In this document: one piece after another, positions 33,297-42,317 of the stretch
Position numbering within the stretch: position 1 is the first letter of the stretch
Layout of the letters: each line of letters starts with the position of its first letter
Assembly (NCBI GenBank): GCA_963740765.1
Contig: CAVUFN010000008.1
Span: 62,001-126,000 of the forward strand
DNA length: 64,000 nucleotides
Direction: 5' to 3'
Source: DATLGB01 sp963740765
GTDB taxonomy: Bacteria; Actinomycetota; Thermoleophilia; Solirubrobacterales; Solirubrobacteraceae
Made by a program: the position numbers and the translations under genes
The notes under the pieces: model-generated
The model's input: the letters and a program-made list of their open reading frames with translations, nothing else
Told to the model about the DNA's origin: nothing
The model's database searches: none

Positions 33297-34410
33297 ACGC
33301 GACGAGGCGCCGCCGCTCGGACTCGGCGGAGCGCTCGCGGGCGCGCTCGAGCCCGGCCGCGACCAGCGCGTCGCGCAGGTCGGCGTCGCCGGCGAGGCGT
33401 CGCACGGCGTTCGCGGCGGCCCGCGCGTCGCCCGGGGGGACGAGCAGCGCGGCGCCGTCCGCGACCGCGCCGACCCCGCCGACGTCCGTGGCCACCACCG
33501 GTGTCCGGGCGGCGAACGCCTCCAGCAGGACCTGTGGGAGGCCTTCCGTCCAGGAGACGTGCAGGAAGACGTCGGCCGCGCGGTAGCGATCGAGCAGCCC
33601 GCCGTCGAGTGGCACATAGCCGAGCAACTCGACCCGATCCGCGACCCCGAGCGCGACCAGGCGCTCGCGGAGGTCGGGCTCGAGCGGCCCCTCCCCGATG
33701 ATCTCGAGGCGGTACCCGTCGCCGAGCTGGCCGGCGATGTCGGCGAGGAGGAGCGGGTTCTTCTCCGTTTCCAGCCGCCCGACCGAGAGGACGCGCACCG
33801 GCGGGGCGGTGGAGGGCGGGCGGGGCTCGTGGAGGTCGGCGTCGGTCACGAAGGAGACGCTGAGCTCATGCAGGCGCCGCGCGACCCGGTACCGATCCGC
33901 CAGCGCGGGACCGACGGCCGTCACCGCGGAGCCGCGCGCGAGCGCCCGCCAGGTCGCCTCCATCGCGCGGAACGCGAGAAGCGGACCGCGCCGGCCGGGG
34001 AAGCGGCTCCGCGCGTAGGCGAGGGTGTCCTGACGGACGCCGAGCACGACCCGGCGCCGGCGCACGCGGGCGAGCACGGCCAGTACGACGGCCATCGGGC
34101 TCGGACCGTTGACCCACACCGCGTCGACCCCGCCGAGCACGCGCCAGAAGGTCCGGACCGTCCCGGCCAGCGCCCGCAGCACGGCCGGGATGTCGGCGGC
34201 GCTCGCGTAGTGGGGGAGCGGGACGAAGGCGGCCGCGTCCGGCACCGCGTAGTGCGAGCGGCCGGGGCTCGGATCCAGGCGGCCCAGGACGGTCAGCCGG
34301 TCCACGTCGGCACCCAGGCCGAACATGAACAGGGGGAACGCTCGATGGACGCTCAGCCCGCCGTGCGCGTCGCGGTGGTAGATCGCGTCCTCGTAGACGG
34401 CTAGGCGCAC
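33280..34410 (-). CDS. glycosyltransferase family 4
   Basis: A 376-residue GT-B enzyme. The C-terminal half shows VLSVGRLETEKNP, LEIIGEGPLEPDL and TEGLPQVLLEAFA, whose two glutamates (EX7E) hold the nucleotide sugar. The N-terminal half has HRDAHGGLSVHRAFPLF, the acceptor-binding side. The start is the GTG at 34410, after which the sequence matches family N-termini (MRLAVYED); the longer frame upstream reads through the beta-helix gene. Donor and acceptor are unknown. It likely adds one residue of the repeat unit moved by the adjacent flippase. Confidence 0.92.
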   Translation of the reverse strand: MRLAVYEDAIYHRDAHGGLSVHRAFPLFMFGLGADVDRLTVLGRLDPSPGRSHYAVPDAAAFVPLPHYASAADIPAVLRALAGTVRTFWRVLGGVDAVWVNGPSPMAVVLAVLARVRRRRVVLGVRQDTLAYARSRFPGRRGPLLAFRAMEATWRALARGSAVTAVGPALADRYRVARRLHELSVSFVTDADLHEPRPPSTAPPVRVLSVGRLETEKNPLLLADIAGQLGDGYRLEIIGEGPLEPDLRERLVALGVADRVELLGYVPLDGGLLDRYRAADVFLHVSWTEGLPQVLLEAFAARTPVVATDVGGVGAVADGAALLVPPGDARAAANAVRRLAGDADLRDALVAAGLERARERSAESERRRLVAFIRGG

Positions 34411-34427
34411 CGGCTCAGTTGAGCAGG

Positions 34428-35804
34428 TCAGCGGGCACAGCGTCGGCGGTGCGGACGGCAGCGCTTGCGCTGGCCGCCGCTGGCGGAGAACGCCGCGTCG
34501 TCCACGTACACCTCGGCGGCCTCGACCGGGACCTGGTTCGGGTCGGGCTCGGGCTGGGTCCCGACGGTGACCGACGGTGGCCCGTCGGGCACGATCTCCG
34601 GCACCGGGGGCGTCGGGCCGGGGCCGGGGGACGGCGTCGCGGCGGGACCGGGCGGCGGTGTGACGGCGGGCGTCGCCGTCGGTGCGGCGGTCACGGACGG
34701 ACTCGGGTTCGGCGAGGCGCTGGGGCTGGGGCTGGGGGACGGCACCGGAGGCTGGTCCGGGTCGCCCTGGAGCCTCGCGGCCGTGTCGTATTCGACCACG
34801 TTCAGGCAGGGGCTGCCGGCGGCCATCCGGTAGTCGCCCGCGGCCGGGTCGCGGAAGCCGGGGTCGGCGATGATGTTGTTGGTCGGCGTGAACCCCTGGT
34901 TGGCGATGTCGACCTGGACCGTCTTGTTGCGGATCACGCAGTTGTCGCGCGCGAAGTTGCTCGTCCCGACGGCCGTGCCGCCCCAGAAGCTGCGGACCGC
35001 GGAGTACTTCAGGCTGTCGGTGATCACGTTCTTCTCCACGAGGCTGTCCGAGGAGGCGGCGTCGCCCTCTCCGGCGAAGATCACGCCGCCGCCCCCACCC
35101 ACCATCACGTTGTGGCTGACCGTGGTGTCGTGGGCGTCCGGATAGAGGTGCACGCCGTAGCCGCCGGAGCGCAACATGATGTTGTCCGTGATGAGCGTCC
35201 CGTCCGCCTCGGCGACGTAGACCGAGTGCTCCAGCTTGTTCCCGGGCGCGCCACAGTCGTGGAAGACGTTGCGCTGGACGACGGTCCGGATCGCCCGGCC
35301 CCATCCGTGCGCCCCGAGGACGATGCAGATGGCCTGGCCCTGGTTGGTGATCGTGTTGTCCTGCAGGGTGACGTCCTCGGCCTGGATCTGGATGCTCGTC
35401 GATTCGTTGGGCGGGAGGCGCCGGCCGTCGATGTCGAGATCCTCGACGACGATGTCGTGGTAGCCGTTCGGCACCTGGACGATGCCCCGCAACGTGGCTC
35501 GCTCACCCGGCACGCTGCGGATGGTGATCGGCGCCCCCGGGGTGCCGCTGCGCTTGATGTTCAGGACGTAGGTGCCGGACACCTCGTCGGCGTAGGTCCC
35601 GGATCGCAGGCATCCCGTCTCACCGGGATCGAGCGACATCGCAAGCCGCTGCGCGGTGCGGAACGGGGCCGTGGCGGTCCCGGCCGCGGCGTCGGAGCCG
35701 AAGGGGTCGGCGACGCGATCGCAGGCGGCGGCCTCTGCCGGCGCGCCCCAGGCCAGGACAACGGCGATCGTCAGGAGGAGCAGGCGGTGGAGCGGCACCA
35801 CCAC
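34428..35804 (-). CDS. secreted right-handed beta-helix protein with Pro/Ser-rich C-terminal stalk (paralogue 3)
   Basis: A 458-residue relative of the two beta-helix proteins at 25141-27316: signal peptide, AQRLAMSLDPGETGCLRSG, then helix coils (VQRNVFHDCG, TLITDNIMLRS, TVSHNVMVGG, LVEKNVITDS). Unlike them it continues after residue 335 into a 70-residue Pro/Ser/Thr/Ala-rich stretch (PSPSPSPSASPNPSPS and similar) and ends in a highly basic tail (RKRCRPHRRRCAR). The stalk is of the kind that spans or binds the cell wall, and the basic tail could bind acidic polymer. Three GTG codons lie in a row at the start; the third (35798) has the best ggag spacing, so the N-terminus may be two residues shorter. 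Confidence 0.83.
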   Translation of the reverse strand: MVVPLHRLLLLTIAVVLAWGAPAEAAACDRVADPFGSDAAAGTATAPFRTAQRLAMSLDPGETGCLRSGTYADEVSGTYVLNIKRSGTPGAPITIRSVPGERATLRGIVQVPNGYHDIVVEDLDIDGRRLPPNESTSIQIQAEDVTLQDNTITNQGQAICIVLGAHGWGRAIRTVVQRNVFHDCGAPGNKLEHSVYVAEADGTLITDNIMLRSGGYGVHLYPDAHDTTVSHNVMVGGGGGVIFAGEGDAASSDSLVEKNVITDSLKYSAVRSFWGGTAVGTSNFARDNCVIRNKTVQVDIANQGFTPTNNIIADPGFRDPAAGDYRMAAGSPCLNVVEYDTAARLQGDPDQPPVPSPSPSPSASPNPSPSVTAAPTATPAVTPPPGPAATPSPGPGPTPPVPEIVPDGPPSVTVGTQPEPDPNQVPVEAAEVYVDDAAFSASGGQRKRCRPHRRRCAR

Positions 35805-35845
35805 TCCATCGGCAGGCCGGTCCCGACGGTTGATGAGCGTGGGCG

Positions 35846-36841
35846 CTAAGCGGACCGACGGGCACGTCTGACCGCACCGGCGACCGCGGTCGCCGGGACG
35901 CCCTCGCGGGCGGCGCCGGCGAGCAGGCCGAAGCCGTAGCTCAGGTGCATCGTGGCGTAGATCAGCGGGAGCGACGCGGCGTCGGCGGGCTCGGCGTCGG
36001 CCCGTACGGCCGTGACGGCGAGCGCCGCGCCGTAGACGGTCAGCCCGGCCCGCGCCAGGCGGCTGACGGGCGCCGCGGCGGCGGTGAGCGCGACCGCGGG
36101 CGGGAGCAGGTGGGAGGGGCGCATGGCCTGCGGGTGGCGGCGGAACGTCTTGACCTTGTGCAGGCCGTACTGCCAGTACTGGCGGCGCAGCGCGGCCAGC
36201 GAGTCACGCGGCAGGTACTCGGCGGCCATGGCGGGCACGCAGACGTGCGCGCCCGGCTCGGTCTCGTGCAGGCGAAAGGCGAGCTCGCAGTCCTGATCGG
36301 TGAGCCAGTCCTCGTCCCAGCCGCCGGCGCGGACGAGCACGTCGCGGCGCCACATGCCGGTGAAGCCGGTGTCGACCTCGAACTCGGCGTCGCCGCCCGA
36401 GCGGAAGGCGGCGCCGCCCGTCCCCAGGGAGGTCGACAGCGCCAGGGCGACGCGGTCCGACCACGGGCGCCCGTCCCCGACCGCGAGCTGCGGCCCGCTC
36501 ACGTGCGCGGCACCGCCGGCGCGGAGGCGCTCGACGCCCAGCCGCAGGTACGCCGGGGGGTAGCGGCTGTGCGCGTCCATACGGGCCACGAACTCGCCGC
36601 GCGCCGCCTGCAGCCCCACGTTGAGCGCGAACGGCGTGCGCCGCCGCGGGTTGTCGAGGACGCGGATGCGCGGGTCATCGGCGGCCAGTTCGGCGAGGAT
36701 CGCGCGGCTGGCGTCCTCCGAGCCGCCGTCGACGAACAGGAACTCGACCCCGCCCGTGAAGTCCTGCGCCTGCATGCGGGCCACGACCTCGCGCAGGTGC
36801 AACGCCTCGTTCAGCACCGGGGTGATCACGCTCACGTGCAC
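35846..36841 (-). CDS. glycosyltransferase family 2 (ExoA-like)
   Basis: A 331-residue enzyme: GT-A domain (SVITPVLNEA at the N-terminus, FVDGGSED, GEFVARMDAHSRYP with the metal-binding acidic triad) followed by about 100 residues with hydrophobic segments. WLTDQDCELAFRL holds the catalytic base region and RQYWQYGLHK is typical of ExoA-type succinoglycan transferases, which add a sugar to a lipid-linked chain at the membrane. The GTG at 36841 begins right at the GT2 motif; the frame continues upstream, but those residues overlap the divergent permease gene. Starts of the two divergent genes are 34 bases apart, so their promoters overlap. Confidence 0.9.
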   Translation of the reverse strand: MHVSVITPVLNEALHLREVVARMQAQDFTGGVEFLFVDGGSEDASRAILAELAADDPRIRVLDNPRRRTPFALNVGLQAARGEFVARMDAHSRYPPAYLRLGVERLRAGGAAHVSGPQLAVGDGRPWSDRVALALSTSLGTGGAAFRSGGDAEFEVDTGFTGMWRRDVLVRAGGWDEDWLTDQDCELAFRLHETEPGAHVCVPAMAAEYLPRDSLAALRRQYWQYGLHKVKTFRRHPQAMRPSHLLPPAVALTAAAAPVSRLARAGLTVYGAALAVTAVRADAEPADAASLPLIYATMHLSYGFGLLAGAAREGVPATAVAGAVRRARRSA

Positions 36842-36875
36842 GTCGCTGAACGTATCGGCCGTAAACTCGGAGACC

Positions 36876-38840
36876 TTGGCTGAACGCCGCTTGCATGGGC
36901 TCCAGCGGGTCCTGGGCACGAACGCCCTCTTCGCCACGGCATACGGCAACGTCGGCTCGTCGATCTACTACGCCCTCGGCCTGGTCGCGTCCTACGCGCT
37001 GGGGCTGACGCCGGTCGTCTTCGTCATCACCGGCGTGTTCTTCTTCATGACGGCGGCGTCGTACGCGGAGGCGACGGCGATGTTCCCGGAGGCGGGCGGC
37101 AGCTCGTCCTTCGCGCGGCGCGCCTTCAACGAGTTCTGGTCGTTCTTCGCCGCCTGGGCGGGGATGCTCACCTACACGCTGACCGTCGCGATCAGCGCGT
37201 TCTTCGTGCCGCACTACCTCGGCGGGCTGTTCTGGGACGAGCTCAGCCACTCGCCCGGGGACATCATCGGCGGTGCGATCGTCGTCGCCGGCCTGGCCGC
37301 GCTCAACGTGCGCGGCACGGAGGAGTCGACGTCGGTCAACGTGCTGCTGGCGGTCGTGGACTTCGCCACCCAGCTGCTGCTGGTCGTGATCGGGGTCTTC
37401 GTCGTCCTCTCACCGGACGTGCTCGTGTCCAACGTCGACCTGGGAACGGCGCCGACCTGGTCGCAGTTCGTGCTGGCGATCCCGATCGGCATGCTCGCCT
37501 ACACGGGGATCGAGACGATCTCGAACATGGCCGAGGAGGCCATGGACGAGACGATCACGATCCCCAAGGCGATCAACCGCGTCCGGCTGGCCGTGTTCGC
37601 GATCTACCTCACGCTGCCGTCCATCGCGCTGTCCGCGCTGCCGGTGCAGGAGGCCCGGCCCGGCGACGAGGCGGTCGTGAGCGGGGCGGTGAAGGTCGGC
37701 GACATGTTCACCAACCTGGGCCTGACGGAGGAGCAGGGCGGCAGCGCAGGCGACCCGATCCTGGGCCTGGTGCGGGCGATGGACCTCGGCCCGATCCAGT
37801 CGATCACCGAGATCTACGTCGGCCTGCTGGCGGCGACGATCCTGTTCCTGGCCACCAACGCGGGGCTCATCGGCGTGTCGCGGCTGGTCTACTCGATGGG
37901 CATCCACCGCCAGCTGCCCGACCAGCTGCGGCAGCTGCATCCGAAGTACCAGACGCCGTGGATCGGCATCGTGCTGTTCGGCGGGCTCGCCGTCGTCGCC
38001 CTGCTGCCCGGGCAGGCGGACTTCCTCGGCGGCCTGTACTCGTTCGGCGCGCTGCTGTCCTTCACCGTCGCGCACATCAGCGTGGCGCGGCTGCGGGCGA
38101 CGGAGCCCGAGCGCCACCGCCCGTACCGGGGACCCGGCAACCTGACGATCCGCGGCTACGACGCGCCACTGTTCGCGATCGTCGGCGGCACGTTCACCTT
38201 CATCGCCTTCGTCGTCATCGTCGTGCTCAACCCGGGCGTGGCGGCCGCCGGCGCGGCCTGGCTCGTCCTCGGCATCGCGCTGTACGTCCCGTTCCGGCGC
38301 TCGCGCGGGTTGGACCTGACCTCGACGCACAAGGTGGCGATCCCGCAGCCGGTCGTCGACCACGAGGCGGAGTACCACTCCGTGCTCGTGGCGCTGAACG
38401 GGGAGGACGGGTACAACCCGCGCATCGTCGCGACGGCCGCCAAGCTGGCCGCGCGGCGCCGCCACGGCATCCACATCATCGTGACGATCCCGGTCCCGTT
38501 CGCGCTCGCGCTCGACGACCGCATGCCGGCGGCGGAGTCCAACGCGGACTCGATCATCGAGCAGGCGCGCATCGCCGGCGGCCGGCGGGTGACGGGCCAC
38601 TGGGAGAAGGTCCGCGCGGGCCAGGCGGGGCGGCGGATCATCGAGGAGGCCGAGGACATGAAGGCGTCCGCGATCGTGATCGGGCTGCCGCGGCGCGTGG
38701 CCGGCGGGTCGCTGTTCGGCAAGACGCTGGAGACGGTGCTGGCCGACCGGCCGTGCCGGGTCGTCATCGAGTCCGCGCCCGAGGACGCAGCCGCCCGGGG
38801 GGCCGCGGCGGCTGCGCTGCGAGCCGAGGCGCTGTCCTGA
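36876..38840 (+). CDS. APC-family permease with C-terminal UspA-like domain (first copy)
   Basis: A 654-residue protein: 12 hydrophobic helices to about residue 480, then a cytoplasmic domain (about 495-650, starting EYHSVLVALNGEDGYN) resembling the universal stress protein fold. GNVGSSIYYALG near the N-terminus is the substrate-binding helix 1 motif and YTGIETISNMAEEAMDETITIPKAI is shared with amino acid permeases and the KimA-like K+ transporters. The start is unsure: TTG at 36876 (ggag only 3 bases before) or a TTG five codons later. First of five coupled genes; the TrkA proteins at the end favour ion, perhaps K+, transport, but amino acid transport remains possible. Confidence 0.85.
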   Translation: MAERRLHGLQRVLGTNALFATAYGNVGSSIYYALGLVASYALGLTPVVFVITGVFFFMTAASYAEATAMFPEAGGSSSFARRAFNEFWSFFAAWAGMLTYTLTVAISAFFVPHYLGGLFWDELSHSPGDIIGGAIVVAGLAALNVRGTEESTSVNVLLAVVDFATQLLLVVIGVFVVLSPDVLVSNVDLGTAPTWSQFVLAIPIGMLAYTGIETISNMAEEAMDETITIPKAINRVRLAVFAIYLTLPSIALSALPVQEARPGDEAVVSGAVKVGDMFTNLGLTEEQGGSAGDPILGLVRAMDLGPIQSITEIYVGLLAATILFLATNAGLIGVSRLVYSMGIHRQLPDQLRQLHPKYQTPWIGIVLFGGLAVVALLPGQADFLGGLYSFGALLSFTVAHISVARLRATEPERHRPYRGPGNLTIRGYDAPLFAIVGGTFTFIAFVVIVVLNPGVAAAGAAWLVLGIALYVPFRRSRGLDLTSTHKVAIPQPVVDHEAEYHSVLVALNGEDGYNPRIVATAAKLAARRRHGIHIIVTIPVPFALALDDRMPAAESNADSIIEQARIAGGRRVTGHWEKVRAGQAGRRIIEEAEDMKASAIVIGLPRRVAGGSLFGKTLETVLADRPCRVVIESAPEDAAARGAAAAALRAEALS

Positions 38841-39076
38841 TGAGCGTCCGCACACACCTGCTCCCGCTGCTGATGCTGGTGCTCGGACTGGCGATCATCG
38901 TCCGCACCGCGACCGAGGGCGGGGGCGCGGGCTTCCTGATCGGCGGGCTGCTGGCGGTGGCCGGCGGGGCACGGCTCTGGGCCGAGGAGCGGAGTGAGGC
39001 CCTGCGCCGCCGAAAGCAACGCGCCAGTTCGATGCCGAACGGTGACGAGCCCTCCGGGCGAGGCCGGCGGTCGTGA
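38840..39076 (+). CDS. small two-helix membrane protein
   Basis: A 78-residue protein with two hydrophobic segments (about 8-22 and 28-46) and a basic, Arg/Ser-rich cytoplasmic tail. It is wedged between two permease genes, overlapping the first by one base and the second by GTGA, so all three are coupled. It may be an accessory subunit of one or both permeases. No family recognised. Confidence 0.7.
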   Translation: MSVRTHLLPLLMLVLGLAIIVRTATEGGGAGFLIGGLLAVAGGARLWAEERSEALRRRKQRASSMPNGDEPSGRGRRS

Positions 39077-41040
39077 GGCGCCGGATCGGTTCACCCGTCC
39101 TGTGGGGGCTCGTGCAGGCGTTCGTCGCCGCCGGTTTCTACTTCTCGCTGGGCATCGTCGCCGAGCGCGCGCAGGGGTACACGTGGGTCGTCTACCTCGC
39201 CGCGGCGGTCTTCTTCGTCCTCACGGCGATGTCCTACATGGAGGCGGCGTCGCTGCACCAGGAGCGCGGCGGCGCCACGATCATCGCGCGCTACGCGTTC
39301 AACGAGCTGATCTCGTTCGTGGCGGGCTGGGCGATCATGCTCGATTACGTGATCCTGATCGCCCTCACGGCGTTCACGATCACGGACTACCTGGCCGTGT
39401 TCTGGTCGCCGCTGGGGGACGGCGGCCTCGAGGTGGTGCTGGCCGGCGGCGTCATCGGGCTCGTCGCGACGATGAACGTCCGCGGCCTCGACCCACGGCG
39501 CTTCCTGCGCTTCTTCGGGTTCGCGCTGGCCGACCTCGGCGCGCAGGTCTTCCTGCTCGTGATCGGCCTGATCGTGCTCTTCGAGCCGTCGGTCGTCAGC
39601 CATCCTGTCCGCTTCGGCGGGCCGGTGCCGCTCGACGACATCGTCTTCGCGTTCCCGCTGGCGATCGTCGCCTTCACCGCGCTCGACGCGTCCTCGGGCT
39701 TCTCCGGCCAGGTCAAGGTGGGACGGGCGGGCCTCAAGCGGCTGCTGGCGGTGCGGGTCGGCTCGCTGCTGGTCGCCTACGTCGGGCTGGCGCTGATCGC
39801 GTCCTCGACGATCGGGCCCGGCGTCGGCCCCGGGACCCGCACCGACGCCCCGCTGCTGGGGGTGACCGCCGCGATCGAGCAGGACCGGGTCCGGGAGCTG
39901 CTGGAGGCGGTGGTGGCCGTCTCGGCGACGCTCGTGCTCTTCACCGCGTGCCTGGGATCGATGCTGGGGCTGTCGCGGCTGGGCTACTCGCTGGCGGTCA
40001 ACCGGCAGATCCCGTCCAAGATCGGGCGGCTGCATCCGCGCTTCAAGACGCCGACGGTGGTGATCGGCCTCGGCGCGATCCTCTCGTTCGGGCTTGTCAT
40101 CCCCGAGGACACCGAGTTCCTGGGCGCCATCTACGCCTTCGGGGCCACGCTCGCGTTCCTGATCGTCCACCTCAGCGTGCTGGTGCTGCGCCGGCGCGAG
40201 CCCGACCGCGACCGCCCCTTCAAGGTGCCGTTCGGCATCCGCGGCTACCCGGTGCCCGCGATGATCGGGGCGCTGATGGCGGGCGGCTCGTTCGTCGCCG
40301 TCCTCGCCCTGCACACGTCGGCGCGCTGGGTCGGGCCCGTCTGGATGCTGGTCGGCCTCGTCCTGTACGTCGCCTACCGGACGGGGTCGGAGAAGTCGCT
40401 CACCCGGCGGCTGACCGTCCCGGAGGACACGCTGACGATGGAGGCCGGGCCGAGCGCGGAGTACGGCTCGATCCTCGTCCCCGTGTTCGGCGGGGATCTC
40501 GACGACGACATCATGCAGACGGCCGGGCGGCTCGCCGCCGAGGAGCCGGTCGACTCCGACACGGACGACGACGGCGCGCAGATCGAGGCGCTGTGGGTGA
40601 TGGTCATCCCGATGTCGCTGCCGCTGGACGGGCGGCTGCCGGACGCCGACGTCAAGCACGCCCGCGAGCGGCTCGACCACGCGCGCCGGGTCGGCGAGGA
40701 GTACGACGGCGTCCAGGTCAACACCGTCATCACCCGCGCGCGGTCGGTGGGGGAGGCGGTGGTGCGCGAGGCGCGCCGCCGCGGCGTCGAGGCGATCGTC
40801 ATGCCCGCCGAGGAGCCGTCCCGGATCCGCGGCGGGGTGCTGCTGGGCGGCCGCGAGGGCCTGCGGTCCACGTTCGTGGGGGACACGACCCGCTACGTGA
40901 TCAACAAGGCGCCGTGCCGGGTGATCCTGACGGCGCCGCCCTCGTCGGGCCCGCGCAAGGCGCGCGAGCGCACCGGCACGCCGTCCCACGCCCAGCCCCC
41001 GCGCCGTCCGCGCCGGCCCACTCTGCCCCGTCGCCGGTAG
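39073..41040 (+). CDS. APC-family permease with C-terminal UspA-like domain (second copy)
   Basis: A 655-residue paralogue of the permease at 36876. It has 12 helices (to about residue 450) and a C-terminal soluble domain from about 460 (EYGSILVPVFGGDLDDD). Helix 1 is shifted (AFVAAGFYFSLG) and the helix 6 region reads TALDASSGFSGQVKVGRAGLK rather than the GIE-type motif, so substrate or coupling may differ from copy one. The last 25 residues are a Pro/Arg-rich tail. Two paralogues in one operon could form a heteromeric or differently regulated pair. The GTG start is defined by the 4-base overlap with the small membrane protein. Confidence 0.85.
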   Translation: MRRRIGSPVLWGLVQAFVAAGFYFSLGIVAERAQGYTWVVYLAAAVFFVLTAMSYMEAASLHQERGGATIIARYAFNELISFVAGWAIMLDYVILIALTAFTITDYLAVFWSPLGDGGLEVVLAGGVIGLVATMNVRGLDPRRFLRFFGFALADLGAQVFLLVIGLIVLFEPSVVSHPVRFGGPVPLDDIVFAFPLAIVAFTALDASSGFSGQVKVGRAGLKRLLAVRVGSLLVAYVGLALIASSTIGPGVGPGTRTDAPLLGVTAAIEQDRVRELLEAVVAVSATLVLFTACLGSMLGLSRLGYSLAVNRQIPSKIGRLHPRFKTPTVVIGLGAILSFGLVIPEDTEFLGAIYAFGATLAFLIVHLSVLVLRRREPDRDRPFKVPFGIRGYPVPAMIGALMAGGSFVAVLALHTSARWVGPVWMLVGLVLYVAYRTGSEKSLTRRLTVPEDTLTMEAGPSAEYGSILVPVFGGDLDDDIMQTAGRLAAEEPVDSDTDDDGAQIEALWVMVIPMSLPLDGRLPDADVKHARERLDHARRVGEEYDGVQVNTVITRARSVGEAVVREARRRGVEAIVMPAEEPSRIRGGVLLGGREGLRSTFVGDTTRYVINKAPCRVILTAPPSSGPRKARERTGTPSHAQPPRRPRRPTLPRRR

Positions 41041-41051
41041 GCTGCGCCGGC

Positions 41052-41513
41052 ATGTTCGTCCTCGTCGTCGGTGCGGGTCGGGTGGGGGCGGCCGTCGCCA
41101 CCTCCGCCCTGCGCGCGGGTCACACCGTCTCGGTCCTCGACGAGGACCCCCTGTCCCATGAGCGCCTCGACGTCGAGCTCGGCCAGGCCTGGGAGGCGGC
41201 GGGCGGGCGCTTCACCATCGGCACGGCGCTCGAGATGGACGCGCTGGAGGAGGCCGGGATCGCCGAGGCCGACGTCTTCATCGCCTCCACCAACGGCGAC
41301 AACACGAACCTCGTCGTCTCCCAGCTCGCCCGGCTGCGCTTCGAGGTCCCCAAGGTGATCGCCCGCATCCTCGACCCGCGCCGTGCCGCCTGGTACGCCG
41401 AGCAGGGCCTGCACACCGTCTGCCCGACCGCCATCGCGATCGACCAGCTCGAGCGGGCCGCCCTCGGCGACGGCTACCAGGCCGTCGGCCGCGCGGGGGA
41501 GGAGGGCGCCTGA
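41052..41513 (+). CDS. TrkA-N (RCK) protein lacking the C-terminal domain
   Basis: A 153-residue Rossmann-type protein with GAGRVG at residues 7-12 and an acidic residue after the second strand (VLDEDP), as in NAD/ATP-binding RCK domains of K+ transport systems. The TrkA-C domain is absent; the family often has it in the same chain. It stands 11 bases after the second permease and overlaps the next TrkA gene by one base. The two probably assemble with each other as a regulatory ring for the permeases or for a K+ channel encoded elsewhere. Confidence 0.88.
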   Translation: MFVLVVGAGRVGAAVATSALRAGHTVSVLDEDPLSHERLDVELGQAWEAAGGRFTIGTALEMDALEEAGIAEADVFIASTNGDNTNLVVSQLARLRFEVPKVIARILDPRRAAWYAEQGLHTVCPTAIAIDQLERAALGDGYQAVGRAGEEGA

Positions 41514-42187
41514 TGTACGTCATCGTCGCCGGTGCCGGCAAGGTCGGCTGGAACCTCGCCCGCGAGCTGCTCGAGAAGGACAACGAGGTCACGGTCATCG
41601 AGGCCGACCGCCGCCGCTACCTCACCGTCGAGCAGGAGCTCGAGCACGCCGTCCAGTACGGCGACGCCACCGAGCTGTGGGTGCTCGAGCGGGCCGGCAT
41701 CAACCGCGCCGACCTGGTCGTGGCGGTCACCGGCGACGACGAGGACAACCTCCTGATCTGCCAGGTCGCCAAGGAGAAGTACGACGTCGAGCGGATCATC
41801 GCCCGCTGCAACAACCCCCGCAACCTCGAGCTCTTCAAGCTCCTCAACATCCAGCCGGCCGTGTCCGCGACCGACCTGATCCTGCGCCTGATCGAGCACG
41901 AGGTCCCCAAGTACGGCCTCGTCCACCTGCTGGACCTCCCCGAGGAGCGCCTCGAGATCATCGAGCTCGTCGTCTCCGACGGCGCCCCGGCGGCGGGGTC
42001 CTCCGTCCAGGACCTCGACCTGCCCGACGGCTCACTCGTGGTCGCCGTCCTGCGCTCGGAGGGCGGCGGCTTCGTCCCCAAGGCGGACACGATCATCGAG
42101 GCCGGCGACGAGGTCCTCGTCGTCCTCGATCCGGGCCTCGAGGCGACGATCACCGAGACGTTCGTCTCCGCCGCCGACCGCGACTGA
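41513..42187 (+). CDS. TrkA-type K+ transport regulatory protein (RCK N and C domains)
   Basis: A 224-residue protein. TrkA-N spans residues 1-120 (GAGKVGWNLA, VIEADRRRY, GDATELWVLERAGI) and TrkA-C about 140-224 (SSVQDLDLPDGSLVVAV). Such proteins bind nucleotides and gate Trk/Ktr-type potassium transporters; no TrkH/KtrB membrane subunit lies here, so the APC permeases of the same operon are the obvious partners. The ATG overlaps the preceding gene by one base (TGATG). The operon ends here; the tRNA promoter overlaps its stop codon. Confidence 0.92.
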   Translation: MYVIVAGAGKVGWNLARELLEKDNEVTVIEADRRRYLTVEQELEHAVQYGDATELWVLERAGINRADLVVAVTGDDEDNLLICQVAKEKYDVERIIARCNNPRNLELFKLLNIQPAVSATDLILRLIEHEVPKYGLVHLLDLPEERLEIIELVVSDGAPAAGSSVQDLDLPDGSLVVAVLRSEGGGFVPKADTIIEAGDEVLVVLDPGLEATITETFVSAADRD

Positions 42188-42211
42188 CCGGGACGCATCC
42201 AGTCCTATACT
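42184..42211 (+). promoter_or_regulatory. probable promoter of tRNA-Gln
   Basis: tatact (42206-42211) is a good -10 box, and ctgacc at 42184-42189 serves as a -35 with a 16-base spacer. Transcription would begin about 24 bases before the mature tRNA. The -35 overlaps the stop codon of the TrkA gene. Confidence 0.6.
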
Positions 42212-42241
42212 GCCGGTCCGGCGCACACCACCGCCGTCTAT

Positions 42242-42313
42242 TGGGGAGTGGTGTAATTGGCAACACGCCAGTTTCTGGTACTGGTATTTGGGGTTCGAGT
42301 CCCTGCTCCCCAG
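42242..42313 (+). tRNA. tRNA-Gln (anticodon CTG)
   Basis: A complete 72-base cloverleaf. Acceptor stem tggggag pairs with ctcccca and leaves discriminator G; the D arm is gtgt/acac; the anticodon stem ccagt/actgg encloses ttctggt with anticodon CTG at 42275-42277; the T loop is ttcgagt. CCA is not encoded. It reads the CAG glutamine codon, which dominates in this GC-rich genome. Confidence 0.96.
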
Positions 42314-42317
42314 CTCG

